Positions 43,154 through 51,983 are shown, numbered from the stretch's first letter. The stretch: 64,000 nt of DNA from Syntrophotalea acetylenivorans (GCF_001887775.1 NZ_CP015519.1:558001-622000), one strand, 5' to 3'. Numbers and translations are program-made. The notes: a model not told the origin generated them from the letters alone.

Positions 43154-45295
43154 TCAACCTTCCAGCATGGCGATCAACTCGTCAACGCTGGTTACCGGAG
43201 CTTGACAGGTTTCGCCCCGGCAAAGATAGGCGGTTGTCTGACCATCGATGGCCGCCTTGCCCTGCAGCAAGGGGGTCAGTTCGTTGAGTTGCGTATCTTC
43301 CGCATCGGCGCATAACACCAGGGTGCGGGGTAAAAACCGCTCGCGCAGGGCCCTTAACATTTTATCCATGCCCGTCCCGTTTAGGTCGCTTGCCAGGACC
43401 ACCACATCCTTGGGACCCAGAGCAAAGTCCAAGGCGCAGTAGAGCAGAGATGTGCCGGTGGGATAGCGGGCGGCTTGGGCAAGGCTGGTTTTAATAGCTG
43501 CCTCGCCCCGCTCGGTCATGGCTTGATCGCCGGTCAAGGCCGCAAGCCGCAGCAAATTCCAGGCAGCAGCCGAATTGCCCGCCGGTACGGCACCATCTAT
43601 GATTGTTTTACTGCGAGTCAATACGGTTTCCGCATCTTCTGCACTGTCGAACAGGTTGCCCTGGCCATCCCCGAACAAACGTTCCATATCTGCAGTCAGT
43701 TCCAGAGCCATAGCCAGATAACGGCTGTCGAAGCCCGCCTGATAAAGTTCGATCAAGCCCCAACAAAAGAAGGCGTAATCGTCGAGGAAACCGGGCACCG
43801 CCGCTTCGCCCTGACGGTAACGACGCAACAGACGACCATCATCGCGGCGCAGGTTATTCAGGATGAAGTCTGCGCTGGCACAGGCGGCAGCCAGATACTC
43901 CTCCTTATCTAGAACCGTTGCCGCCCTGGCCAAAGCGGCGATCATCAAGCCGTTCCAGGCGGTCAGTATCTTGTCGTCCCGATGGGGCCTTATGCGTTCT
44001 TCCCGGGCCGTAAACAACATTTGCCGCCCAAGAGCCAGCACTTCGCCAAGCCGTTCCGGTTCAATGCCGAACCAGGCGGCCCACTGATTAACATCCATTT
44101 CCAGCCGAACAATGTTCTTGCCTTCAAAATTACCTTGTTCAGAGACTTCATAACAGTGAGAAAAGATGGTGCCGTGTTCATGACCGAGCACTTCCTCGAC
44201 CTGTTGCGGCGTCCACAGGTAAAAAGTCCCTTCGACTCCCTCGGAATCGGCATCCTCACCGCTGTAGAATCCCCCCTGTTCATCGGTCAGGTCACGCAGA
44301 ACATATTCGCTGACTTCGTCGACCATGGTGGAAAAGAAAGGATCTCTGCTGGTTTGGTAGGCATCCGCCGCGGCCAGGGTCAGCAAAGCCTGGTCATAAA
44401 GCATCTTTTCGAAATGGGGGACCCGCCAGTGGGCGTCGACGGCATAGCGATGCACACCAAAACCGATGTGGTCGTAGGTGCCGCTCAATCGAATGTTTTG
44501 CAGGGTTCGCATGGCCATGGTCTGCGCATTTTCAAGCCCGAGGCGCTGACCAAGGCGCAAAAGAAGGGAGAGGTTGTGGGGAATAGGGAATTTGGGCGCC
44601 TCGCCAAAACCTCCCCGGTCCTTGTCAAAGGTCTTGAAAAAATGGGAATAGGTTTGCTCCAGGGGCTCTTCGGTGAGGTGTTGGCCCTCGGTATTGCCTG
44701 TAGCCCCCTTCTCAAGATTTATCAGCGATTCAGTCAGTCTTTGCCCTGAATCGAGGAGTTGCTGGCGATTGCTCTGCCAGGTATTGCCGATCCGCTCGAG
44801 TATATCGGTGATACCGGCCATATCCCCCCGCGCCTCGCGGGGCATATAGGTGGCAGCGTAGAAAGGCTGTTTGTCCGGAGTGATAAAGACATTAAGGGGC
44901 CAGCCGCCTCCGCCGGTGAGGATCTGGCAGGCCGACATGTAGGTGTTGTCCACATCGGGGCGCTCCTCGCGGTCGACCTTGATCGGGACGAACAAGCGAT
45001 TGAGAACGGCCGCCACTTCCTCGTTTTCAAAGGATTCGTGTTCCATGACGTGGCACCAGTGGCAGGTCGAATAACCAATGGACACCAGCACAGGTTTATC
45101 CTCGCGCCGGGCCAGAGCAAAGGCCTCTTCTCCCCAGGGGTGCCAGTCGACGGGGTTTTCGGCGTGCTGCAGCAGGTAAGGGCTCTTTTCGAAGATCAGG
45201 CGGTTATAGTGATCGCCGCCGTCGGCAGGCAGGGTGCTGGTATCAACGGCGGACAGGCGACTGACGGTGTCTTGCTGGACGGGGTCCTGTTTCAT
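43154..45295 (-). CDS. Thioredoxin-like DUF255 (YyaL/SSP411 family) protein
   Basis: 713 residues. The N-terminal domain has the family hallmark [29 protein letters not shown] and a thioredoxin-like [10 protein letters not shown] (CxxC), then [15 protein letters not shown]. The rest resembles an (alpha/alpha)6 barrel ([56 protein letters not shown]). Biological role is unsettled for the family. It is monocistronic with a 390-base upstream region holding leader element B. Confidence 0.88.
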   Translation of the reverse strand: MKQDPVQQDTVSRLSAVDTSTLPADGGDHYNRLIFEKSPYLLQHAENPVDWHPWGEEAFALARREDKPVLVSIGYSTCHWCHVMEHESFENEEVAAVLNRLFVPIKVDREERPDVDNTYMSACQILTGGGGWPLNVFITPDKQPFYAATYMPREARGDMAGITDILERIGNTWQSNRQQLLDSGQRLTESLINLEKGATGNTEGQHLTEEPLEQTYSHFFKTFDKDRGGFGEAPKFPIPHNLSLLLRLGQRLGLENAQTMAMRTLQNIRLSGTYDHIGFGVHRYAVDAHWRVPHFEKMLYDQALLTLAAADAYQTSRDPFFSTMVDEVSEYVLRDLTDEQGGFYSGEDADSEGVEGTFYLWTPQQVEEVLGHEHGTIFSHCYEVSEQGNFEGKNIVRLEMDVNQWAAWFGIEPERLGEVLALGRQMLFTAREERIRPHRDDKILTAWNGLMIAALARAATVLDKEEYLAAACASADFILNNLRRDDGRLLRRYRQGEAAVPGFLDDYAFFCWGLIELYQAGFDSRYLAMALELTADMERLFGDGQGNLFDSAEDAETVLTRSKTIIDGAVPAGNSAAAWNLLRLAALTGDQAMTERGEAAIKTSLAQAARYPTGTSLLYCALDFALGPKDVVVLASDLNGTGMDKMLRALRERFLPRTLVLCADAEDTQLNELTPLLQGKAAIDGQTTAYLCRGETCQAPVTSVDELIAMLEG

Positions 45296-45321
45296 GACAG
45301 CTCCTCAGGGCGCGGAAAAAA

Positions 45322-45491
45322 TTATCCATAATCAGATTTGATGCACTCGCAATAAAATCATAGGATGGCGAAGCAAAGATTTCATCCGACAAGGCTTGGT
45401 GTTTTTTCAGGGGGGTGAAGAAATACATCGAGGTTGTCGAGGTCCTGAAAAAACGCCGTGACGCCGCGGGTCGGACTTTTTGCGACACCAT
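45322..45491 (-). repeat. Leader element copy B, upstream of the DUF255 gene
   Basis: Minus-strand element homologous to copy A (33419-33575), ending 26 bases before the DUF255 ATG. Hairpin GTTTTTTCAGG / CCTGAAAAAAC (arms 45401-45411 and 45444-45454, loop 32). Relative to copy A, one stem pair changes from A-T to T-A, so pairing is kept. An 82-codon ORF (45243-45491) crosses into the DUF255 gene and is probably not real. Confidence 0.65.
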
Positions 45492-45551
45492 TATTTTTCA
45501 GGATAACAGAACCCGCCGATGCGGGCAAACCGCCGTCATGACTTGTGAAAT

Positions 45552-45588
45552 AAAAAAGGCCCCATGAACGGAGGGCGGTCATGGGGCA
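45552..45588 (-). terminator. Terminator of the ATP-grasp/GNAT/aminomutase operon
   Basis: On the minus strand GCCCCATGA-N-TCATGGGGC followed by a CTTTTTTA tail, 100 bases beyond the kamA-like stop. Confidence 0.75.
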
Positions 45589-45687
45589 AGGGCTGGCCGC
45601 TGAACAAAGCAGCGCGGCCGGCATCGCGTATAGTTTGGTCAGGCTGTGCCAGGCAAACCGTAGAAGCCATCGAATGCCGATTAAGAC

Positions 45688-46767
45688 TCAGGCCTGAAGG
45701 GCGACCTGCCAAAGCTCTTCTTCCTTGGGCTGGGCGTTAGCGTATCGGTAATCGTGGCCCAGATAGTTTTTCAACAGAACCTCGCTGCCCAGGGATTGCA
45801 AGTATTCAGGCAATAGAGGAATTTTCCCGCCGCCTCCAGGGGCATCGATAACGAAGGCCGGCACCGCAATGCCAGAGGTGTGGCCTCGAAGCCAACGCAG
45901 AATCTCCAGCCCCTCTTCGACGGTGGTGCGGAAATGCTCGGTGCCCAGCACCAGGTCGGCCTGGTAGAGGTAGTAGGGCTTGACCCGGATGCTCAGCAGT
46001 TTTTGCATCAGCCGACGCATGGTGTGCGGATCATCGTTGACCCCGCGCAGCAGCACGGTCTGGTTGCCGAGGGGTATCCCTGCGTCGGCCAGGCGGGCGA
46101 TCGCTTTGGTCGATGAGTTGGTGATCTCGTCCGGGTGGTTAAAATGGGTGTTGAGATACAGGGGATGATAACGGTGCAGCATGCGTACCAGTGCCTGGGT
46201 AATACGTTGGGGCAGCACAACCGGCATGCGGGTGCCGATGCGGATGATCTCCACCGTAGGGATGGCTCTCAGCTCCTTGAGTATCGCCTCCAGCTGCTCG
46301 TTGCTTAGCAGCAGCGGGTCGCCGCCTGACAGAATGACATCGCGGATCTCCGGATGGTTGCGGATATAGGCCAACCCCTGGGCGATGGTGTCGCGGCTGA
46401 TCTGCATATTCTCCTTGCCGACCTTGCGCTTGCGGGTACAGAATCGACAATACATGGCGCACTCGGAGCAGACCATGAACAGCACTCGGTCGGGGTAGCG
46501 GTGCACCAGATTCGGCACCGGGCTCTGTTCCTCCTCGTCGAGGGGGTCGGCGCAGCAACTCCCTTCTTCCAGCTCGTCCATTGAGGGGACCGCCTGGCGC
46601 CAGATGGGGTCGCCTACCGATTGAATCAAACTCAGGTAGTAGGGGGTGACTCGCATCGGATAACGCTCGGCAACATCGGCTAGAGGCCGGGGGTCGATAC
46701 CGTAACGACGGGTCAGCCGGGTCGGAGATGTGATGCTGGCTTGCAGCATTTTTTGCCAGAGTTCCAT
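45688..46767 (-). CDS. KamA-family radical SAM aminomutase (lysine 2,3-aminomutase-like)
   Basis: 359 residues. Radical SAM cluster motif CSECAMYCRFCTRKR (Cys-x3-Cys-x2-Cys within it), SAM-binding SGGDPLLL, and the PLP Lys in DAPGGGGKIPLLP as in clostridial lysine 2,3-aminomutase. The C-terminus is shorter than KamA/AblA (~415) and a little longer than EpmB (~340). Expected reaction: moving an alpha-amino group to the beta position, most likely L-lysine to L-beta-lysine. No efp or epmA neighbour; last gene of an operon with a GNAT and two ATP-grasp ligases. Confidence 0.85.
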   Translation of the reverse strand: MELWQKMLQASITSPTRLTRRYGIDPRPLADVAERYPMRVTPYYLSLIQSVGDPIWRQAVPSMDELEEGSCCADPLDEEEQSPVPNLVHRYPDRVLFMVCSECAMYCRFCTRKRKVGKENMQISRDTIAQGLAYIRNHPEIRDVILSGGDPLLLSNEQLEAILKELRAIPTVEIIRIGTRMPVVLPQRITQALVRMLHRYHPLYLNTHFNHPDEITNSSTKAIARLADAGIPLGNQTVLLRGVNDDPHTMRRLMQKLLSIRVKPYYLYQADLVLGTEHFRTTVEEGLEILRWLRGHTSGIAVPAFVIDAPGGGGKIPLLPEYLQSLGSEVLLKNYLGHDYRYANAQPKEEELWQVALQA

Positions 46768-46771
46768 TACC

Positions 46772-47254
46772 TCAGGAGTCCTTCATAGTCGTAAAGCGTT
46801 TGACATAAGTCAGCCGGTCGTCTCCGGGGCGATAGAAGTCCCGGATGCGGTTTTCTTCGCAGTATCCGGCCTGGCGATAAAACTCACGAGTCCGCTGGTA
46901 ATGGCCCTGGGACGAAGTTTCCAGGCAGATCATCCGTCCGCCGGCGGCACGGGCCTGCCGCTCGGCATGACGCATAAGCTGTCGCCCAATTCCCTGCCCC
47001 TGGCAATCCGGGTCAACGGCGATCCAGTAGATATCGTAGGTCCCCTCGGTCATGGGCACCGGACCGTAAAGGATATAGCCTTGCACCTCATCGCCGCCAT
47101 TGGCAACGGCGACGCGGTAGTCCTGCTGCAGCGGATCGTTGATCATGATCTCCAACAACTCCAGAGCGCAAGCGATCTCCACCTCGGTAAAGGCCTCGCA
47201 TTGGTGCAGAATCAAAATCAGGGCGGGCAGGTCGGTAGCGCGTAGTTCACGCAT
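46772..47254 (-). CDS. GNAT family N-acetyltransferase
   Basis: 160 residues: ELRATDLPALILIL start, and the acetyl-CoA loop WIAVDPDCQGQGIGRQLM followed by ETSSQGHYQRTREFYRQAGY. Much shorter than the beta-lysine acetyltransferase AblB (~270), so not a clear AblB. AAGGAG precedes the ATG. Its start overlaps the end of the upstream ATP-grasp gene by eight bases and kamA follows four bases after its stop; the substrate is probably an amine produced in this operon. Confidence 0.85.
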   Translation of the reverse strand: MRELRATDLPALILILHQCEAFTEVEIACALELLEIMINDPLQQDYRVAVANGGDEVQGYILYGPVPMTEGTYDIYWIAVDPDCQGQGIGRQLMRHAERQARAAGGRMICLETSSQGHYQRTREFYRQAGYCEENRIRDFYRPGDDRLTYVKRFTTMKDS

Positions 47255-48257
47255 GAGATATCTCCTTGCGGCGCTGAGCCAGGCTCACCATCCGGGCAAT
47301 GAATTCGGGATAGGTCATTCCTGCGGCGCGGGCCGCCCGGGCCAGGCCGGCGTCCGGTGCTATGTCGGGGTTGGCATTGACCTCCAGGATATAGGGCACC
47401 CCCTCCCTGAATCGGATATCGATGCGGGCGTAATCCCGGCATTCCAGGATTTTGAAGGCTCTCAACGCCACATCCTTGATCAGCACCTCTTCGCGAAAGC
47501 GCAGCGTTGCCGGGCAGACCGGGCTCGTGCCGCTGAACTCCGCGGAGTCTTCTTGCCACTTGCCGCTATAACTGACAATGGGGTGGGGCAGGGCCGGATC
47601 GAAGCGAATCTCCGAGATCGGCAGTACCACCGGCGGGCTGTTGCCGATGATGGCCACGTTGAATTCACGACCGACGATGAACTCTTCGACCAGGGCGTCC
47701 TGGCGATAGGTTTGATGGATATAGCGGATCCGGTTGTGAAGGGCCTTTTCGGTAGCGACGATGCTGTCGCCGGTAATGCCGAGGGAGGCGTCCTCAAAAC
47801 GCGGCTTGACGATCAGGGGATAGGTTAGTCCCTTGATTTTTGGAAGCTGACCACCGTTCCGCACCAGGATATGGCGGGGGGTAGGCAGATGATGGGCGTT
47901 GAACAGGTCCTTTGAGCGGGCCTTGTCCTGGCTCAGGCCTAAGCAATAGGGAGTGGCGCCGGTAAAGAACAAGCCGAGCAACTCCAGCAGGGCGGCTACA
48001 TGCATCTCACGGCTGCTGTCGCCCCAGAAGCCTTCGCACAGGTTGAACACCAGGTCGCAGGCACTGTTTCTTAGACAGGTGATAAATTCGCCGATGTCGG
48101 CAAGCAGGGGCACAAGTACCGCCTCATGGTGCAGGCTGTGCAAAGCCGCCAGTACCGCTTCGGCTTCGTGCCGGGCGCCCTGCTCGGACAGCAGGTCGAT
48201 GGACTCCCCCCGGGCCGGAGTCGCCGGGGCTTCGTTAAAGCAGACAGCAATCCGCAT
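47247..48257 (-). CDS. D-alanine--D-alanine ligase-like ATP-grasp protein 1
   Basis: 336 residues. N-domain RIAVCFNEAPATP; ATP-grasp parts YPLIVKPRFEDASLG, DALVEEFIVGREFNVAIIG, and the Mg/ATP residues in RIDIRFREGVPYILEVNANPD. These match Ddl-type carboxylate-amine ligases, which form peptide bonds via acyl phosphate, but the N-terminal loop differs from true Ddl and no murein genes are nearby. ATG 48257 with GGGGG upstream is preferred; the ORF could extend to 48308 inside the previous gene. Overlaps gene 2 by 23 bases. Confidence 0.85.
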   Translation of the reverse strand: MRIAVCFNEAPATPARGESIDLLSEQGARHEAEAVLAALHSLHHEAVLVPLLADIGEFITCLRNSACDLVFNLCEGFWGDSSREMHVAALLELLGLFFTGATPYCLGLSQDKARSKDLFNAHHLPTPRHILVRNGGQLPKIKGLTYPLIVKPRFEDASLGITGDSIVATEKALHNRIRYIHQTYRQDALVEEFIVGREFNVAIIGNSPPVVLPISEIRFDPALPHPIVSYSGKWQEDSAEFSGTSPVCPATLRFREEVLIKDVALRAFKILECRDYARIDIRFREGVPYILEVNANPDIAPDAGLARAARAAGMTYPEFIARMVSLAQRRKEISHA

Positions 48258-49305
48258 GGCTAACCCCCTTAACCAGATGGTGACGGGCAATGGCCGCATC
48301 AGCCACACCGAGAATCAACTCGTCGTAAGACAGACCCGCTGCGCGGGCCGCCTTGGGGAAACAGCTGTTCTGCTCAGGGCGAGGCAGCACGCCGGGCAGG
48401 GGATTGAGTTCGATAATGTTTGGCTGACCGCTGGCGTCGAGGCGCACATCGATGCGGCACCAGTCCCGACAGCCCATAACCTGAAAGGCCTTTTTGCAAA
48501 CCCTTTCGATGGCATTGTGCAGCGACGGATCAAGAGGTGCCGGGCAGGCAAAAATATCCAAGGGTTGCTCTTCGGTGTCCCAGATCCATTTGGCCTCAAA
48601 AGAATAGATAGGATTGACCCCGGCCGGCAAAGCGGCGAAGTCGATCTCGACAACGGGCAGTATACGCAGAGATTCGCCGTTTCCGAGCAGCGCCACGGTG
48701 AACTCACGACCAGGCAGAAACTCTTCGATCAGCACCGGCTGACGGTACGTTTTCAGCGACCATTCCACCTGACGCAGCAACTCCTTGCGGTTAGTCACCA
48801 GAGCGCGGTCGGTGACTCCCTTGCTGGAGCCTTCCAGAATGGGTTTGACGATCAGCGGATAGCGCAACCGGGCCGGAACATCTACCAGACTCTCTACCAG
48901 GGCGAAGCGTGGCGTCGGCACCCTATGGTAACTGAGAATCTCCTTGGTGCGGCGTTTGTCCAGACAGTTGCCGAGGGTCAGCGGATCGCTGCCGGTGTAA
49001 GGCAAGCCGAGCATGTCGAGCAGGGCAGGGATCTGGGCTTCGCGGCTGGCACCGAGCAGACCTTCGGCCATGTTGAACACCAGGTCCGGTCGCAGAGCCT
49101 GAAAGCTGGCAAAGGCGTAATGGTCGGCCTCCACCAGGGATACCCGGTGGCATTGAGAAAGGGCGGAGCGAACAGCATCGATCGTGTCGAAATCGTCCCA
49201 CTCGGCGTAGAGGTCTTCCGCTGCGGCAAGAGGAGCGACGGAGGGCGAATTGGATGGCGCGCAGGCGGAATCCTGGCGCAGATTGAACGTGAGCGCGATG
49301 TGCAT
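48235..49305 (-). CDS. D-alanine--D-alanine ligase-like ATP-grasp protein 2
   Basis: 356 residues, a distant paralogue of the downstream ligase. HIALTFNLR start, DLVFNMAEGLLG, LGLPYTGSDPLTL, YPLIVKPILEGSSKGV, PVLIEEFLPGREFTVALLG, and RIDVRLDASGQPNIIELNPLPG. The GSSKGV loop and ELNPLPG are closer to genuine Ddl (EGSS.G, EINT.PG) than protein 1. First gene of the operon; AAGGGG six bases before the ATG. Two Ddl-like ligases in series suggest two successive amide bonds or two substrates. Confidence 0.85.
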   Translation of the reverse strand: MHIALTFNLRQDSACAPSNSPSVAPLAAAEDLYAEWDDFDTIDAVRSALSQCHRVSLVEADHYAFASFQALRPDLVFNMAEGLLGASREAQIPALLDMLGLPYTGSDPLTLGNCLDKRRTKEILSYHRVPTPRFALVESLVDVPARLRYPLIVKPILEGSSKGVTDRALVTNRKELLRQVEWSLKTYRQPVLIEEFLPGREFTVALLGNGESLRILPVVEIDFAALPAGVNPIYSFEAKWIWDTEEQPLDIFACPAPLDPSLHNAIERVCKKAFQVMGCRDWCRIDVRLDASGQPNIIELNPLPGVLPRPEQNSCFPKAARAAGLSYDELILGVADAAIARHHLVKGVSHADCCLL

Positions 49306-49340
49306 ATGTAACCCCTTTTATAAAGCCTGACGGAACGAAT

Positions 49341-49356
49341 TCCTCCATTTGGAGGA
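49341..49356. promoter_or_regulatory. Inverted repeat in the leader of the ATP-grasp operon
   Basis: TCCTCCATTTGGAGGA, 7-bp arms, 36 bases before the first ATP-grasp gene. The half-site ATTTGGAGGA recurs in the promoter spacer at 49476-49485 on the minus strand. Confidence 0.45.
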
Positions 49357-49469
49357 CACGGTTCATTCATCGGACTCGGGACGCCTGTCGGCGGGTGGCT
49401 ATAAAAAGGGGTTGCTTTTTATGCTGTTCGTCGTGCATCTCCCGGGCCGGAATGCGGCCGATGAAAAAT

Positions 49470-49498
49470 CATATACTCCTCCAAATATCACCTGTCAA
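49470..49498 (-). promoter_or_regulatory. Promoter of the ATP-grasp/GNAT/aminomutase operon
   Basis: On the minus strand TTGACA (49493-49498), 17-base spacer, TATATG (49470-49475); perfect -35 and good -10, giving a leader of about 155 bases. Confidence 0.65.
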
Positions 49499-49629
49499 CA
49501 GGAAAAATCACGCCCCTTGTAAAAAGATATAAGTATTATAATTTCAGATATCTACAATGCTAGCTTCTCATGTAAGGCACTGTCCTCTAAAGTTTTCTGA
49601 AAGGTCAGTTTTTGAATAAACATAAAAAA

Positions 49630-49643
49630 TTGATCCGTATCAA
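49630..49643. promoter_or_regulatory. FNR/HcpR-type site upstream of hcp
   Basis: TTGATCCGTATCAA is an exact TTGAT-N4-ATCAA CRP/FNR-family palindrome, 92 bases before the hcp ATG. Regulators of this family control hcp in response to NO or nitrite in other bacteria. Confidence 0.65.
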
Positions 49644-49735
49644 TCTCCTGCTTGATCGGAAAGTTTAGGCTGAGCCCAACAATCAGCCAAAAGAAATGTT
49701 TAGATTTCTATTTTTCCTCAGCAAAGGAGAAACAC

Positions 49736-51367
49736 ATGTTTTGTCATCAATGCGAGCAAGCAGCCAACGGTACCGGCTGTAATAAAGTAGGAGTTTGCGG
49801 TAAACAGCCCAATGTGGCAGCGCTCCAGGACAATCTGCTGCACGGCCTGCAGGGGCTCGGATTTTTTGCCAGCAAAGCCCGTAAGCTGGGTGCTACCGAT
49901 CCTGCTTTCGACGCTTTTCTGATTGAGGGGCTGTTTGCTACGGTGACCAACGTTGATTTCGATGCGGCCCGTCTTGCCAATATTATCGTGCGTTGTGCCG
50001 AACTTAAAAATAAAGCCCAGAAACTGTACGAGGACGCCTTTAAAGAGGCCCACGGCATCAAGGCACGAACTTTTGAGAATGGCGCCCCGTCCTGGGTTCC
50101 GGCAGCGGACCTGGTAACTCAGGGCGAGCAGGTCGGCATCGAAAAACTGCACAGCGATCCCGATGTTCGTTCCGTGGTGGAAATACTTATTTACGGCCTC
50201 AAGGGCATGGCCGCCTACGCCGATCACGCCCGTATCCTCGGCAAGACCGATCCCGAAGTCACCGCCTTTATCGAACAAGCCCTGGCCGCTACCTGCGACC
50301 CGGAGCTCGGCCTGATGGATTTCGTCAACCTGTCGATGGAATGCGGCAAGCACAACCTGACCGTCATGGGGCTGCTCAATGAAGGTCACGTCGACAACTA
50401 CGGTCATCCCGTACCGACGCCCGTTAATACCGGAACCAAGGCCGGCAAAGGCATTCTGGTTTCCGGTCACGATCTGAAAATGCTCGAAGAATTGCTTAAG
50501 CAGACCGAAGGCAAGGGCATCAACGTCTACACTCACGGCGAGATGCTGCCAGCCCACGGCTATCCGGGTTTGAAAAAATACGCCCACCTCGCCGGCAATT
50601 TCGGTGGCGCCTGGCAGGACCAAGCGAAAGAGCTGCCCCAGTTCCCCGGTGCGATCATCTTTAACACCAACTGCATTCAGAAACCAGCGGACTCCTACAA
50701 GGACCGGCTCTTTACCTGGGGTTGCACGGCATGGCCTGACGTGACCCACATCGATGGTTTCGACTTCAGCGCCATCATCGACAAGGCTCTGGCTTGCCCC
50801 GATGTGGCCGAAGCTCCTGGCAAAGAGATCCTGGTCGGGTTTGGTCACAATGCGGTACTCGGTGTCGCCGACAAGGTCATCGAAGCGGTCAAGGCCGGCG
50901 ATATCAAACATTTCTTCCTCATCGGCGGCTGCGACGGTGCCAAGAGCGGACGCAACTACTACACCGAGTTCGCTGAAAAAGTGCCACAGGATAGTGTTAT
51001 CCTGACTCTGGCTTGCGGCAAATACCGCTTCAACAAGCTTGATTTCGGCGACATCGGCGGTATCCCGCGTCTGCTCGACATCGGTCAGTGCAACGATGCC
51101 TATAGCGCGATCCAGATCGCGGTCGCTCTGGCCGGCGCCTTCGACTGCGGCGTCAATGACCTGCCTCTGAGCATGATTCTCTCCTGGTATGAGCAGAAGG
51201 CGGTGGTTATCCTCCTGACCCTGCTGCACCTCGGTATTCAGAACATTAAGCTTGGACCCAGTCTGCCGGCTTTCCTCACCCCCAACGTCCTCAACTTCCT
51301 GGTGGAGAATTTTAATATTGCTCCCATCACCACTGCCGAAGAGGACCTGAAGGCGATTCTTGGCTGA
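49736..51367 (+). CDS. hcp: Hydroxylamine reductase (prismane / hybrid cluster protein)
   Basis: Hybrid iron-sulfur-oxygen cluster enzyme reducing hydroxylamine or NO. 543 residues. N-terminal Cys3, Cys6, Cys15, Cys21 (MFCHQCEQAANGTGCNKVGVCG region) match the cubane-cluster spacing of strict anaerobes. Hybrid-cluster ligands are seen in NTNCIQKP, TWGCTAWPD, LIGGCDGAKSGRNYY and LACGKYRFNKLDFGDIGG. ATG 49736 is set by AAAGGAGA; the longer ORF from 49652 is rejected. Divergent from the ATP-grasp operon, ended by a strong hairpin. Confidence 0.97.
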   Translation: MFCHQCEQAANGTGCNKVGVCGKQPNVAALQDNLLHGLQGLGFFASKARKLGATDPAFDAFLIEGLFATVTNVDFDAARLANIIVRCAELKNKAQKLYEDAFKEAHGIKARTFENGAPSWVPAADLVTQGEQVGIEKLHSDPDVRSVVEILIYGLKGMAAYADHARILGKTDPEVTAFIEQALAATCDPELGLMDFVNLSMECGKHNLTVMGLLNEGHVDNYGHPVPTPVNTGTKAGKGILVSGHDLKMLEELLKQTEGKGINVYTHGEMLPAHGYPGLKKYAHLAGNFGGAWQDQAKELPQFPGAIIFNTNCIQKPADSYKDRLFTWGCTAWPDVTHIDGFDFSAIIDKALACPDVAEAPGKEILVGFGHNAVLGVADKVIEAVKAGDIKHFFLIGGCDGAKSGRNYYTEFAEKVPQDSVILTLACGKYRFNKLDFGDIGGIPRLLDIGQCNDAYSAIQIAVALAGAFDCGVNDLPLSMILSWYEQKAVVILLTLLHLGIQNIKLGPSLPAFLTPNVLNFLVENFNIAPITTAEEDLKAILG

Positions 51368-51403
51368 TAAGAAGCAACAACAGCATAACCTCCCATTCGT
51401 ATC

Positions 51404-51435
51404 GGGCGGCGATCCCCCTCGCCGCCCACTTTTTC
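51404..51435 (+). terminator. hcp terminator
   Basis: GGGCGGCGA-TCCCCC-TCGCCGCCC followed by ACTTTTTCC. Confidence 0.8.
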
Positions 51436-51499
51436 CGAGAGGCAAAAGCTGTTAAAACCTATATGTAATCTGTCTCACACCCGCTCCTTACAGTCGTTA

Positions 51500-51610
51500 A
51501 AGACCAAAAGGCGCAAAGAAAGACAAAATCGAAAAGGAAAGGTCTTGATTCCCTTGGCGACTTTGCGGCTTTAGTGAGCGAAGCGAACTAGCGTGAGCCT
51601 GGTTTTGAAT
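51500..51610. repeat. Imperfect inverted repeat, GGCGCAAAG type
   Basis: AAAAGGCGCAAAGAAAGAC on the left and CTTGGCGACTTTGCGGCTTT on the right are imperfect complements around an AT-rich centre. This looks like a dispersed intergenic palindromic repeat, not a gene. Confidence 0.45.
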
Positions 51611-51652
51611 TGCGGTAAGATAAAATAGTTAATCACGAAAGAGAGGACCGAT

Positions 51653-51958
51653 ATGAATTCAATCCATCTTAAAGATGCCGAGCAGGTACCCATCAATATT
51701 GCAGCACACAAACTCTTTGCTTCGGAGAGAACCGAGGTCATCCATCTGTGCTTCAAGCCCGGCGAGGAACTGGCAAAGCATCCCAACCCCTTTGATGTCA
51801 TTTTTTATGTGCTCGAGGGCAGCGGAACCCTTGAAGTAGGGGAGGAGAGCGCGAATCTTGGAGCCAACACCCTGATTGAAATCCCGGCGGATGAGATGCG
51901 TGGCTGGACCAATACCGGTTCGGAAGATCTGCGGGTGCTGGTGATCAAGGTCCTGTAA
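51653..51958 (+). CDS. Small cupin-domain protein
   Basis: 101-residue single-domain cupin. The two cupin motifs are partly conserved: PGEELAKHPNPFDVIFYVLEGSGTLEV (one His kept of the metal set) and IPADEMRGWTNTG. Such proteins bind metals or small ligands; the substrate is unknown. AGAGGACC precedes the ATG. Monocistronic, closed by a hairpin at 51985-52022. Neighbour of hcp and htpG but separated from both by repeat-bearing spacers. Confidence 0.8.
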   Translation: MNSIHLKDAEQVPINIAAHKLFASERTEVIHLCFKPGEELAKHPNPFDVIFYVLEGSGTLEVGEESANLGANTLIEIPADEMRGWTNTGSEDLRVLVIKVL

Positions 51959-51983
51959 ATCGCATGAATAATAGCCGTAAATA

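Noticed and set aside
45243-45491. 82-codon minus-strand frame across leader element B and into the DUF255 gene
   Set aside because: It overlaps the DUF255 start, and its similarity to the short frame in copy A is better explained by nucleotide-level homology of the element.
45688-46767. EpmB (EF-P lysine aminomutase) as identity of the KamA-like protein
   Set aside because: Length and family motifs do not exclude it, but there is no efp or epmA nearby and the operon context points to small-molecule synthesis; kept as a lesser alternative.
47953-49311. A 452-codon plus-strand frame opposite the ATP-grasp genes
   Set aside because: It is antisense to two genes with clear ATP-grasp motifs, has no recognisable domain and no ribosome-binding site; GC-rich codons on one strand open the other.
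49718-51445. A 575-codon minus-strand frame opposite hcp
   Set aside because: hcp on the plus strand has all cluster ligands and a good start; the antisense frame is composition-driven.
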